Source: Moniliella sp. 'wahieum' (lineage: Eukaryota; Basidiomycota; Moniliellomycetes; Moniliellales; Moniliellaceae). From it: a stretch of DNA of 64,000 nt. This document shows, piece after piece, positions 11,376 to 21,519 of the stretch (position 1 is its first letter; every line of letters begins with the position of its first letter). The DNA is taken from contig RSEE01000131.1 in the NCBI GenBank assembly GCA_003971905.1, forward strand, positions 1 to 64,000, read 5' to 3'. Below the pieces are notes generated by a model. The model ran no database searches. It worked only from the letters and a program-made list of their open reading frames with translations, and was not told the DNA's origin. A program made the position numbers and the translations under genes.

Positions 11376-13195
11376 TTAGCGGAGGCGGGGCAGGGGGAGA
11401 GGCGGGAGAGGTTCGGGTACGGACAAGCAGTTTGCCCGGTCCGACGAGCCAGGGGCAAGCTGAGCAGAAACCTCAATCCAGAGTGGTAGTAGCACTGTAG
11501 TGTAGTGTAGTATAGTGTAGTGTGGTCGTGATCGTGGTCTACTCGAAATGGTTGCTGTGTTGTTTTTGAGGTGGCGGGCCAAGCTGTCTACCCGCGACAC
11601 GGCCAGGCCACAGAGCGAACAGACAACTTTTTTCTGCGCCTACGGTGGGCAAGGGTACGGGCGAGGATGTGGAGGCGGAGCGCGAGCCCGATGGGGAGCC
11701 TGGCGCAGGGGACGCAGAAGGACGAAGGCTAGGTCGCGGCGGGAAGAGAGAAGCCAAGCCGAGCGGACCGGCACCAATGTTGCCCCCGGCCGCTTGGACT
11801 TCCAACGCATGTTTGCGCTTCACGTGCCGCGTCAGGCTGTCCATCCGACTGACGCTAATCTGACAAAAGTGACACGGAAATGAACCCTTGACTCGGATAC
11901 GCGTGCTCCCTCCCCCATTTCCTCCTCCTCTTCCCGCCGCACCGATCGTCGTCCCAGCGGACCGACGGCCGCGCCGAAGAGCCGTGCCCGATCGCCGGTT
12001 CGGCGGCGCGTACAGCCCACTCGCACTGGATCCTACCCCCATCGTCCAGCTGCCGGGGGAGACGCGGTCGAACTAGGCGCAGTCGAAAGCAACGTCATTC
12101 GATCGGGCGAGCCTGTTTGGCCCTGGTCCATCGTACCAGGCCCACACAGGGAGCCCATCGCTGCAAGGGAGGTACCCATGTCCCCGAAACAGGGCGGTTG
12201 CGTCCACCCAGAAGCACAGAGCAGGCCCCCAGGTACGGCCGCCGCTCCTGCAGACGGACTGGACTCGGTCGCGGCCGCGGCCTGGACAGGAGATGCGAAG
12301 GCACCGACGTCCTCGCTGCCCGGCCGCCTGGGTCGCACGAACGGCTTGCGCGGCCTGTTCCTGCACTTGGGCCAAGAGTTGGTCCGAGATGCGCGATCCT
12401 TGTGGTGGTGGGGGGGTCGGGATCGCACGGCGGGTCCTCGGGGGTAGGCTGGGCCTGGACCTGGACCGAGGACGGTTCGGAGCTGGTGAGCAGGTTGGAC
12501 GATGGCTCGGGCTGCACCCAGTCAGTCACTGCATGCTGACGCAAATGGTCATCGGCCTGGGCGTAATTGGCCAAAGGCTGGAACAGGCAGGGAGGGACAG
12601 GCTATCGAAGTTGGTAGGTCCATTTCTTGGGCCGAAAGGCCCAGGAGCGTCCGATCCAGCCGGGCCGAGGCACGTGGGACCCGACTCAGTTTGGATGGCG
12701 TGTCGAGAAACGAAGGCTCGAACGCTTCGGCGTCCCCGGAAGCACAACCGAGGGGCAGAACTGGTGGGGGCAAAACAGGTCGTGAGTGTTTGTGCTTGCT
12801 GTCTGAACTACATTGGCAGCGGCAGCTGCCCCGGCTGCCGAGGGTTCGCACGACCCGGACAGGAAGATGTTGGTGGACAGAGGCTGCTTGGACAGATGGG
12901 AAACAGAGGCGGGCGTGGAGATGGGATCGAAGGCGGTCGGGAGCAAGGCGGGGCTCGTCTCGGTACGTTGGACCTCCCCGCCATGGGGCTCGGCGGGAGA
13001 GGCAAGCGCAGTAAAGGGCATGAGAAGGAGGCAGAATACGGGGTTGGCCGGGGCCTGCTGAGATGCTCGATGCGGGCAGTGGGGGGGGCGAAGCGTCCAG
13101 ACGGACGACAGGCTGGAGCGTGCGGGAGCAAGTGCTGCTGGCCAGCTGGGAGCAGAGCGGCTGTGATGGGCAGGCATCACGCGCACCGCGTTCAT
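11376..13195 (-). CDS. C2H2 zinc-finger protein, low-complexity N-terminal region
   Basis: A probable DNA-binding regulator. One clear finger lies at about 11890-11800: CHFC, then SRMDSLTRH, then KRKH, i.e. C-x2-C-x12-H-x4-H. A second, related unit at 11622-11560 has CSLC and SRVDSLARH, but the last zinc ligand is replaced (HLKNNT), so it may not bind zinc. To reach it from the first finger the frame must shift by one base at an A6 run near 11630. Upstream, the strand reads as a Ser/Pro/Gln-rich region back to ATG 13195-13193 (MNAVRVMPAHHSRS), for example SKQPLSTNIFLSGSCEPSAA and DHLRQHAVTDWVQPEPSSN, with several frame changes. Fingers are firm; the gene's exact ends and introns are not. Confidence 0.6.
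11486..11525. repeat. GTAGT microsatellite
   Basis: Tandem GTAGT/GTAGC pentamers, at the 3' side of or inside the terminal part of the zinc-finger gene. Confidence 0.8.
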
Positions 13196-13199
13196 TAAT

Positions 13200-14397
13200 C
13201 ATTCGTCACGAGTGACACGGCCTGGTCATAGTCACTGGGCTGCTACATCCGGCTGCGTCGGCCTGGGCGGCCAATTGAACCAGTCGCACTGCCAAACTTG
13301 GGGGCACATGGGCCGGCAGTTTGCCGGCAGAGCGCAGACAGGGGCACAATCATGAATGATCGCAACGATCACGGCGTTGGATGACTCGGTGGGTCGGTAG
13401 CTAGGAGCTAGCAGCAAGTGTTGGGTGCGCTCTTTGTGCAGCTCGGCATCACACGCCCGTGCGACGCTTCGACTAGTCAAGAGAGCCGCTTTTCTACGCA
13501 CGAGTCAGCCGACTGCTCAGCTAGTCAGCTTGACGAGTGACGCTTCCAGCTGCGGGGCCAGAGCCGGAGTCGAGGGGACAAGAAACAATCGGCGGCACAT
13601 TTCGAGGTGAAGGCACGTTGAACGGTGAACTTGAACTGCCGGGGCCACGTACATTGATTGAGGTGGAGAGATGGCCGGTGGCGAGAGGCAACCGGCGCGG
13701 CCGGCTATACCAAGTTTGGGAAAGTTCGACTTGGGAATTTCATTCGGAGCATAATCCAATGGGTTCAGCTTGATTTGAACGTTAGCCGTCTTAAACCCCG
13801 TCGTACCGCGCGCGGGAACAACCGGGATATACCCGTCCGAAGCGGACAAGGGACAGCGCAGCCCGCGGCCGCAGGAACCGAACCAGCCGCTGATTGTGCA
13901 AAAAAGAGCGCCTGGCACCGAGGGGCGTCGCAATCTGATCCATCGGGTCGCTGCGAGTTGCGCTAGCTCGGTGGGAGCCGTCTCTCTGAGCCCCCTGGAT
14001 GGCTGCGCGCCGTCGAGCAACGGAGGGGCGAGCACAAGAGGCAACGTGTAACATGCACCCGTGGAGCAAGATGCTCCCCATCTCAGCATTCCCCATCTGG
14101 AAATCCAACCGAGTCCAACACATTCAACCATGCCCCCAGCGCTGAACGTTGAAAGTTGAAATTTGACTGGCGTAGTCAGCGACGGCGTTCTTACTGGGGG
14201 CACGTGATGAGTGATGCTGAGCTCAGCTGCCACGTAGCTGCGGCCCCGCGCTGCGGTCTGCCTGCCCCCCCCCGTCCCCACACCGCCCCGTCGCATTAGG
14301 TAATTCCGCCCCTCGGCGTCGGCCGCTCGCTTGAAAAAAAATTCCTTGGCCCAGGGGCCGGCCGCCCACGCCGTGCTCCACCAACCGACGCGCAACC
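13200..14397. other. Spacer and eIF1A promoter
   Basis: No convincing gene. Contains repeated TGAACGTTGAA-type words (13610-13640, 14142-14165) and CACGTGAT at 14201-14208, about 190 bp before the eIF1A ATG. Confidence 0.4.
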
Positions 14398-14850
14398 ATG
14401 CCCAAGGCCAAAGGAAAGGGTGGCAAGAACCGCCGCCGGGGAAAGGCCAGAGCAACATGAAGCGTGAGCTCGTCTTCAAGGAGGAGGGCCAAGAGTACGC
14501 CCAGGTCAACAAGATTCTCGGCAACGGCCGCCTGGAGGTCAGTGCTTTGACGGCGAGAAGCGTCTGGCGCTGATCCGGGGCAAGCTGCGCCGCGTGTGTT
14601 CATTGTGCTGCAGGACATCCTCCTGGTCTCGCTGCGTGACTTCCAGGACTCCAAGTGCGATGTCCTGCAAAAGTACACGCCGGACGAGGCCCGCGAACTG
14701 AAGAAGCGGCCAGCTCCCGAGACGGCCAAGATCACGAGAACGAGGGCGAGGAAGTGGGCGGTGGCTCGGACATTGAGTTCGAGGTTCGAGGTTTCGGACG
14801 AAGACGAGGAGGAGGATGACGACGAGGACTTGGATGACCTTTATATGGTC
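14398..14850 (+). CDS. Translation initiation factor eIF1A
   Basis: Binds the 40S A-site region and promotes scanning and start selection. ATG 14398 opens [16 protein letters not shown], the conserved basic N-terminal tail. Then come [45 protein letters not shown] (OB-fold), [19 protein letters not shown] and [12 protein letters not shown]. The acidic tail reads [16 protein letters not shown]. Each block is nearly canonical, but they lie in different frames. Shifts are needed near 14440 (GGGGAAAGG), 14540, 14597 and 14735. Five or so indels in 450 bp of an essential gene, with no amino-acid decay, point to sequence errors. No intron is required. The 3' end is set by the acidic tail, and a continuation after 14850 cannot be excluded. 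Confidence 0.88.
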
Positions 14851-16700
14851 TCTCCTGCACTTGTGTCCTCCCCGCGCCACTCCCTCCCTCCCTCTCCCCC
14901 ACCCCCAACCCCTCTGCTCCCGGGGAGGGGCATCTATCGTGGAGCCCAAGGGCCGAGTCATGATCTTTCCCGGATCTGTTGTTGGAAGGAGTGGGCTCCC
15001 ACCTTTTCTCTCGCTTGCGCTTGGCGTGGACCGACGTGGGATTCACCTGTTTCACAGTAGGGCGCGCCGGCCTCTGGCCACGCATGACGCATGACCCCCC
15101 CCCCCCACTCCTCTTCCCTTTGTTTGTCCCGGCACCTTGTTCTCCCTTGTACATTTGCCTCTTCTCGCCACAGGGGTCCTTGCCTTGGCTGCCCTCAGCA
15201 TTGAAACCTTTTCAACCAGTTGCTTTGTGCATGTTAGTGAGTCGGGTACGCGTGGCCTACAGAACGTGTGGTTAGTAGGGTGAAAGAAATTTACGTTGAG
15301 TGGGTCCGGCGAGGTGTGGTGGCAGTGGGGTACACGGCAACTGGACATTGAGGTGTCTCCTGGTATCCCTTGGCTGAACCACCTAGGGTGTAGCTACTGG
15401 CTGCTACTGGACTTGGGTGGGAATGCAGGTACGTGAACCCCACCCCGCCCACACGGAACCTACCCCGCCATCATTACCCGCCACCCCCACGCAGCCTCCG
15501 TAGATGGAAGGAAGATGGGTATACCATGCCCAAGCATATTCCTACACTGCCCCCTAACCAGTTCAGGGCTCACTTGCCGGTGGTTGTATCCTGAGCTTCA
15601 GGAGCACCACGCTTCACCCCCGATTTCCTGCCCACCTCCCGCCTCGCCAGCGTCGGGGACCCAGAGGCCATGCAACATCGTAGCATAGCAGGATCGAGCT
15701 GCAGCCTGTTGCTACCGCTCTTTTTGTCCCCCCCCCAGATGCCCTTCCCTTCCCGTCGAGCAGAGCAACTGTGCTAGGGCGAGTGTACCCCCACCCACAG
15801 ACAATCCAGGGGACAGTATTGATGATGTGGCCGTAAAGTTGGCCTTATATAGTCATTTTATATTCCTAGGCCTTACGCGGGGTGCGCGTTATGAGTTGCG
15901 ACCACAGCTGCAGGAGCGCAGGCTCTTGTGCGAACATAAGGCATACGTGGGCCAGGAGGTAGGAGGGGCCCACACAAGGTGTCCAAGTTAGATGTCCCGC
16001 TGGGGCTACCGTCCAGCATGGCGGCAAGTAGGATGGAGGGGTGGTGGTGATGCTGATGTGCCAAGGCGCCCAACCAATCCACGGGTCCTGGTCAAGCTTC
16101 AAGCCGGGTGCAGGGCCTCCCCCGCCCCGCTCCCATCTGAGCGTGGGGAGAGGCCTGGGCTACGGCACGGCAGCTGGGTTGGTGCGTGGGGCGAGCCTTG
16201 GGTATTGGCCTGCGTTGGCCGGCGGGGCAGGCACAAGACCTGCGTACGGACAACTGACAGCTACTCGCAGGTTCGCAGACAGGCCCCGTGGCTGGAGCTG
16301 AGCGTGAGGCCGGCGCGTGTTGGCACACTGCCTCCCCGCGGGGGCTGGACCCCCCGCCGCGGCCCCGCACGGCCACAGTGTCGCACCGCCGCGCACGCCG
16401 GCTCTCTGCGCATCGCCTCGGCGATCTGACTGTGGGCTGGAGCCAGCGGAGCCGACGGAAGCGGTGGGCACAGCGCCTGTCTGGGAGGCGTGGGCCCTGT
16501 CTGGCCCCAGTTCTGCTGGGTCGTGCGGCGGCCAGTAGGCCACTGTGCATCTTGTGCGCAGAAGCGCAGGCAGCAGACAGCCGCCGTGGCAGAGCGTTGG
16601 TTGGTTTCGGCCCTCTTCTCTCGCCAGGCATAATATACCTTTGCCCCTCCCCCTCCCCCCTCAAGCTTCGCCACTCGCACTTGCCCCCCCGCCTTGCTGC
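14851..16700. other. Spacer, no gene recognised
   Basis: C-rich runs at 15094-15105 and 15729-15738. Long frames on the minus strand from 16090 to 17090 mirror the GC-rich promoter and 5' end of the hydrolase and show no family features. A TATA-like ATAATATACC lies at 16630-16639, about 75 bp before the hydrolase ATG. Confidence 0.4.
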
Positions 16701-16707
16701 GCACACC

Positions 16708-18299
16708 ATGACCAAGCTGGCCCAGGCTGCGTCTCTGCTTCTGCTGGCTGCCGCGCTCGGCGCCGAGGCTGCCATGGTGCGCCGCCAGGGGCCCGCGCCC
16801 GGCGCAACCAACAACACGGACAACATCCTCGACATCCAGTCCTACCTTGCCACCGGCTACACCAACGGCTCCGTTGCTCCTGGTACCTGGGCCACCGATT
16901 CCTCGGGCCAGTACGTGGTTGTCAACCCCAGCGAGGATGGCGCCGATGACAACTCGCAGGTGAGCTGGTGCCCGACCATCTTCATTGGCGACGCCAACGT
17001 CGGCGTCCTTCCTTACTGGCTGGACCTCCCTGCCCAACATTGTCAACTTTGACTTGAAGCGCGATGTCGTCGTCGACCGCGCTAGCAACGCCGTCTTGCC
17101 CTACTATGTCGAGCGCAAGGATTTCACCAAGGTCAAGCGCGTCGTATGTCCTCTCTTCCTTTCCCCTGTTTTTCTTCTTCTCTCTTGTATTGATGTTAAC
17201 CCGCAGTTGTTACTAACAGCCCTTGCCTGCCCGTACACACAGATTGTCATCCAACCTGGTCAGCCGCGTGACAGCTGGAAGTACACCAACTTGGTACGCA
17301 ATGCACTAGTGTGCGCGGCGAGCAACTCGTCCATGGTGTGTCGCTGCAAGATGTGCTGGTGGTGGGGCCAGCGTGGTTGAGCTCGGACGACCATAACGCC
17401 GGCGCAGCTCAGTCGAACGACTCTACTTCCCCTCGGGCGGTGCGTGGGCCGAAGGCGTTCGGTTCGGACGGACCCGGCTCTACGTCGGTGAGCTCGTTCA
17501 AAGCGATGGACGAGCTGATCAGCTCTTCTTTAACAAGGCCACCTACCCGCAAGTGGGCAGTGTGATTGTGATGGGTCATTCGCTTGGTGGGACATTTACC
17601 CAGCGGTACGCCATGCTTCGCAAGCCCAACGCGGCCGAGGACCCGTACCTTTCGTACTGGACGGGCAACTGTGGAGCGTACGCTTGGCCTTCCACTTCGC
17701 GTCCTTTCCCCGCCGCATCCAAGTGTGCAAGTTCGTTTGACAACTGGCCCTATGGCCTGGCGGGCAGCATCCCAGCCTACGCCAACTCATCGTTTGACCG
17801 CGACGCTACCCTGGCCACCTACCTCACCGTACATCCTACACACCACTACACCGCAGGCTTGCTCGACAACGGACCTGGCGACACCTCCTGTGCTGCCCAG
17901 ACCCAGGGCGGCACGCACTTGCAGCGTGCGCAGGACTTGCAAACCACCCTCTCTGGGCTTCCTCAGGCGGCTCACAACCCGCCGTGGACATTTGACTTTA
18001 TGCCCAACACGAGTCACCAGGACGAGCGGATGATCGCTGCCATCCCTTCTCTCATCCGTCTCTTCTCGAACGGACTGAACAACACCATCCCTGGTACTTC
18101 CCCTTCGTCCCACCCGTCCAGCTCGGTGTCTCCCTCGGGGGCACACTCTGCTGCACATGGTTCGGCCTCGGGAAGTGCAAGCAGCACTCAACGGGCCTCG
18201 TCGCACCACAGTGGCGTCGCGTCGCTACCCAGCAGCAACTTTCTTGTCCCGTTCCTCACCCTCCTCGTCTCCTTCGCCGCGACTGTCACTTGGTTCTAG
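16708..18299 (+). CDS. Secreted alpha/beta-fold hydrolase, probably GPI-anchored
   Basis: Signal peptide MTKLAQAASLLLLAAALGAEA, followed by KRDVVVDRASNAVLPYYVER and, after an intron at 17144-17242 (GTATGT...ACAG, 99 bp), IVIQPGQPRDSWKYTNLVRN. The nucleophile elbow GHSLGG is at about 17574-17591, in the context VGSVIVMGHSLGGTFTQRYA. A candidate catalytic His is in NTSHQDERM near 18010-18030. The end has a Ser/Ala/His-rich linker and a hydrophobic tail (FLVPFLTLLVSFAATVTWF) typical of GPI-anchor signals. This matches a family of fungal extracellular hydrolases of unknown substrate. Frame changes are needed near 17030, 17330, 17430 and 17540. The stop is at 18297-18299. The protein would act at the cell surface. 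Confidence 0.8.
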
Positions 18300-18721
18300 T
18301 GTGATATCTGGTCTCCCTTTTGGTGCTCACATGTGGCCCAGGCTTTCTTCTCCCCCCCTCCGGTCTCCTCGTAGTATGGGTTGCGGCGCTGACTGATGCG
18401 CGTGCATTTTTAATTCATTCAACACCTATTTTGCCTCATCTGCCTCGACTGATCCATCTCTGTCCCATGTAAGCAACAGTTTCCCTCTCTGATGTGGTTT
18501 CGAAGATACGAGAGTATAGGATCTCCCAACACCGTCGCACACATTGCATGGACTTCATGCGGTAGGAGGCAACAAAAGGGCGGAAGACGAAAATTCAGTT
18601 CGTCGTACTAGAGCCTATACTACCGCCATGGACCTGTGCAACTTTGCCTACGACCGACGCCACAGCAGGCCACGGCAGCCACGGCGCAGGTACGAAAAAA
18701 TGGACGCCCTTAATGTCGGGT
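18300..18721. other. Short spacer
   Basis: No gene seen. The sequence to 18720 is the downstream flank of the hydrolase and of the tRNA on the opposite strand. Confidence 0.4.
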
Positions 18722-18803
18722 CGAACGACGCAGGGGTCGAACCTGCAACCTCCTGATTACAATCCAATCGTAGTCAGACGCGCTACCATTGCGCCAGCCG
18801 TCC
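18722..18803 (-). tRNA. tRNA with 10-nt intron, probably Arg(ACG)
   Basis: 82 nt on the minus strand. The acceptor stem GGACGGC pairs fully (with G-U pairs) with GTCGTTC, discriminator G. The D stem GCGC/GCGC encloses AATGGTA, the anticodon stem is TCTGA/TCAGG, the variable loop AGGTT, and the T arm GCAGG-TTCGACC-CCTGC. The A box TGGCGCAATGG and B box GGTTCGACCCC fit the Pol III consensus. The anticodon loop is 17 nt. With the intron at the canonical place after position 37, the anticodon is ACG (Arg) and the intron TTGGATTGTA. If the loop were cut elsewhere, TGT (Thr) is conceivable. The body resembles eukaryotic tRNA-Trp, but no CCA anticodon exists in the loop. Confidence 0.85.
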
Positions 18804-19320
18804 TTGTGATGCACCTTGCTCAACCAAGGCTCCTGCCAGACTGAAATTTGACCGTTGACCGTTGAGCGGACGTTGACGCGTGACGGTAGATTCAGCTCCT
18901 TCCTTCACTACCTCCTTGCTGCCCTCTATCCGCGTGCTGCCGTTACCCATCTCATTAGCTGCTTAATCACCACCCCCTTTCGCTGAACTGTCTTTGCGGA
19001 TGGTGAGACGAACCAAGTGTACTCTTGCCCCCCCTGCGTTCTCCGTAAACAGGGCTCATCCTTGGCAACCCGGCTACCCTATAATACCCAGCGCAACAAG
19101 ATGCGGTAGAAGAAGTTCAGACTGGTATCAATCAGGATTGCAGCGCGAGATGGGACAGCACTTGTCTGTACCCCACCTACGCCTTACATACCTTGGCCAC
19201 GGCGACCCCACCGCGTGGTGGCCGGCTTGGAAAATAAAGAAAAAGTGCTAAAGAAGGGACAACCAAGCAGACCATCCGTTCCCTGTCAAAGCCCGACGCG
19301 GGGGCGGGGGGGGGGAGGTG
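18804..19320. other. Spacer
   Basis: Contains a GACCGTTGACCGTTGAGCGGACGTTGACGCGTGACGG-like motif series at 18850-18885 and a 3' GC run (19298-19316). No gene recognised. Confidence 0.35.
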
Positions 19321-20060
19321 CTAGAGCGCCATCCGTGTGGTGAGACAGCAGGAGGCAGCATGACGATGTTCGTGTGCGAGCGTGCGCACCACTTGGGCCA
19401 GGGCGGTATCGGGGGCGACCATGGCAGGTCGCGCTCCGGCCGCGACGGCGGCATGCGCCAAACTTTCCATCTCCTTTGCCACGCCAACCAGCAAGGTGGC
19501 GTAGCACGCATGTTGGCTTGCGTGGGCCTCAGTTCGCGGGCCGGGAGCGAGGCAGGCGCGCAGGCCACAGGCGGGCAGGACGGGCACCTGGCCCGGCGCT
19601 TGCACCTGCGCTTGCTCGTTCCTCTCTATGGCGCTGGTGGCGTTGTGCAGCGCGAGCTGCGCAGTGCCGCGCTGGATGGTGAGCATGGCGTAGATGCGGC
19701 TGACCTGGTGCGCATGTCCGTGCGTTCGTCCGATTGTTCGTCCGTCCGTCAGCGGGGTTGTCCTGCACGCCACACGGCACGGGTGCGTAGGAGGATATGC
19801 GTACCGTGTCCTCCTGCTGTGGCGAGAGGGGCGGCGGGCGCGGGGCAGCCAGGGGGGGAAGGAGCATGGGAGGCGGTGGCGGGGAGGAAGGGGCCGGGGG
19901 GCTGCAGAATGGATGGGCGGGGAGCGTCGGGCTGCCTGCGTGGGCGCCCGGCGGTTGAAAGCAGGGGCGGGGCACCACACCCTGCCCCGTCCGGGTAGCA
20001 TAACCCGGTGGATCCCGCTGTCGGCACGTGACCACCCGGGTGAACATTCAGCTGAACGTC
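19321..20060 (-). CDS. Unrecognised small protein
   Basis: The minus strand reads well as coding. One segment contains QQEDTVRISSYAPVPCGVQ (about 19830-19770). After a stretch that may hold an intron or a frame shift near 19710, it continues SRIYAMLTIQRGTAQLALHN, ATSAIERNEQ, and then LLVGVAKEMESLAHAAVAAG and ALAQVVRTLAHEHRHAAS to a stop at 19321. The C-terminal half looks like Ala-rich helices that could pair in a coiled coil. No known domain is recognised. The start is unclear; upstream frames are GC-rich and proline-rich. The gene would be divergent from borealin, sharing a promoter of about 150 bp. Confidence 0.4.
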
Positions 20061-20080
20061 GCACGTGCGAGGCACGTGAC
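20025..20080. promoter_or_regulatory. Two CACGTGAC sites in a bidirectional promoter
   Basis: CACGTGAC at 20025-20032 and 20073-20080, with GCACGTGC at 20061-20068 between, 125-180 bp before the borealin ATG. The reverse complement GTCACGTG matches the yeast CDE-I/Cbf1 consensus (RTCACRTG); binding by such a factor here is inference. Confidence 0.5.
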
Positions 20081-20204
20081 CGGAGCGCGTGTGCGGGCAA
20101 CAACACGCGTGAAATGTTCAAGGCACGAGCCCAACCCGCCCGGCTGAGCCCACGCCCAGCAGCCAACAGAGCATCCACTCGCCGCCCCCACCACCATCCG
20201 CCCG

Positions 20205-21519
20205 ATGCCCCGCGCGCGGCCAGCTCCCGCAAGCCCTCTGCGCGTGGACGCCGCGCCAAGCACGCCGCAGCGCCCGCCCACCAGGCCGCGCAGGAAAACA
20301 ACGCCCCGCCCCCGACGGCGTCGAGCTTGTCGAATGCGCTCCGCCGGCCGGCCTGCCGAGGAGCAGATCGGGACGCTGCTCCAAAATTACGACCTGGAAA
20401 GTACGTTGGCTCACCGCCCACCCTCCCGCACCACCATACACAGATCCCGCGTACCGGCACTGACCGCCCAGTGGCGCACACAGCCAGTGTGCGCGTGGCA
20501 CGCTTGCAGAACGCACTGGCAGCCAGGCAGCACGAGTCGCGCGCCGCTGTCGCCAACGCGATCCACCGCATTCCGCGCCAGGTGCGCCAGCTCTCGCTCC
20601 AGTCCTTCTTGCTGGACTATGATGGCGACGTCCTCGCCGCCGTCGCTGCGTTGGGAGAGTCGCTGGCAAGCACCTCATCTGCGCCTGCATTGGCTTCCGA
20701 TCCATCTGCCCCAGGCAGGACGTTGGCCCCTTCTTCCTCTGCGGGGCTTGCCACCTCGCGCTCGGGCGCCGCCCTGCCCGGCCCATCCTCCGGCTCACTC
20801 GCGTCCGATGAGATGGAGGACTGGGCCGCATTCAAAGCCAAGTCCGTGCGGCCGGATTGAAGAGAGCTCGCTCGCCAACAAAGTCGCCGCGCAAGCCGCC
20901 CGGTGTCGTTTCCGTTTCCGTTTCTGCCCGCACCCCCTCCTCCTCCCCACACGTCCCTCCGCCTCTCGAGCTGCTCGGCTAGGAGAACGGGTCCAGTTTA
21001 CCAGCCTCAATGGCACGCCGCTCCAAGGACTCGTTCTTCCCGATGGAACGGTACAACCTTTACAACCTCTCTCGCCTTGCCCTCCCACTGTTGGAAACCA
21101 CACCTGCCGAGACGAAGAGCAGGACAGCATTGCTCACCGTCTAGCCTCTGCACGCCAGGCCCTAGGCTCTTCAAGCTCGATCCAATTTCCTTCCTCCCCT
21201 GCCCCATCGAGGGCTGGAAGGGTAGCCGCCAGCTGCAGCCTTGGATCGGAGGGCCGGAACCAGCACCCCGCATTGGCCCACCTACAATGGGCATCAACAC
21301 CCGGTCCGGCGTCCCTTCTTCCCCCGGGTTAGGTCACCTTCTCGCCCAACGGCGCCCCCGCCCAAAACCATCTCCCTCTCCAATGGTCGTACGCTCAACC
21401 TGGCCTCCACCAGCCCGCAGGATCTTGCGGCACTGCGTATATCGGCGGCAGAGCGGGCTCGGGTACGAGCGCAGATCGCTCAGTGGCATTTGGAGCAGAG
21501 CCAGCGCTGGACTGGCTGA
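20205..21519 (+). CDS. Borealin (chromosomal passenger complex subunit)
   Basis: Borealin links survivin and INCENP and helps target Aurora B to centromeres. Exon 1 from ATG 20205 is basic and Pro-rich and ends EEQIGTLLQNYDLE. An intron at 20401-20483 (GTACGT...ACAG, 83 bp) leads to SVRVARLQNALAARQHES, AIHRIPRQVRQLSLQSFL and LDYDGDV, the Nbl1/borealin N-terminal helical bundle motif (LP..VR...L.EFL..Y.GD). After a Ser/Ala-rich stretch with acidic DEMEDWAAFKAKSVR, one frame shift near 20855 leads to ERVQFTSLNGTPLQGL. A second near 21350 leads to TISLSNGRTLNLASTSPQDL, AALRISAAERARVRAQIAQW and the stop at 21519. That end resembles the C-terminal dimerisation domain of animal borealin. Yeasts keep only the N-terminal part, so a two-domain fungal borealin is notable. 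Confidence 0.8.

Noticed and set aside
16092-17088. Long minus-strand frames opposite the hydrolase 5' end
   Set aside because: They are GC-driven shadows of the coding strand without start context or family signature.
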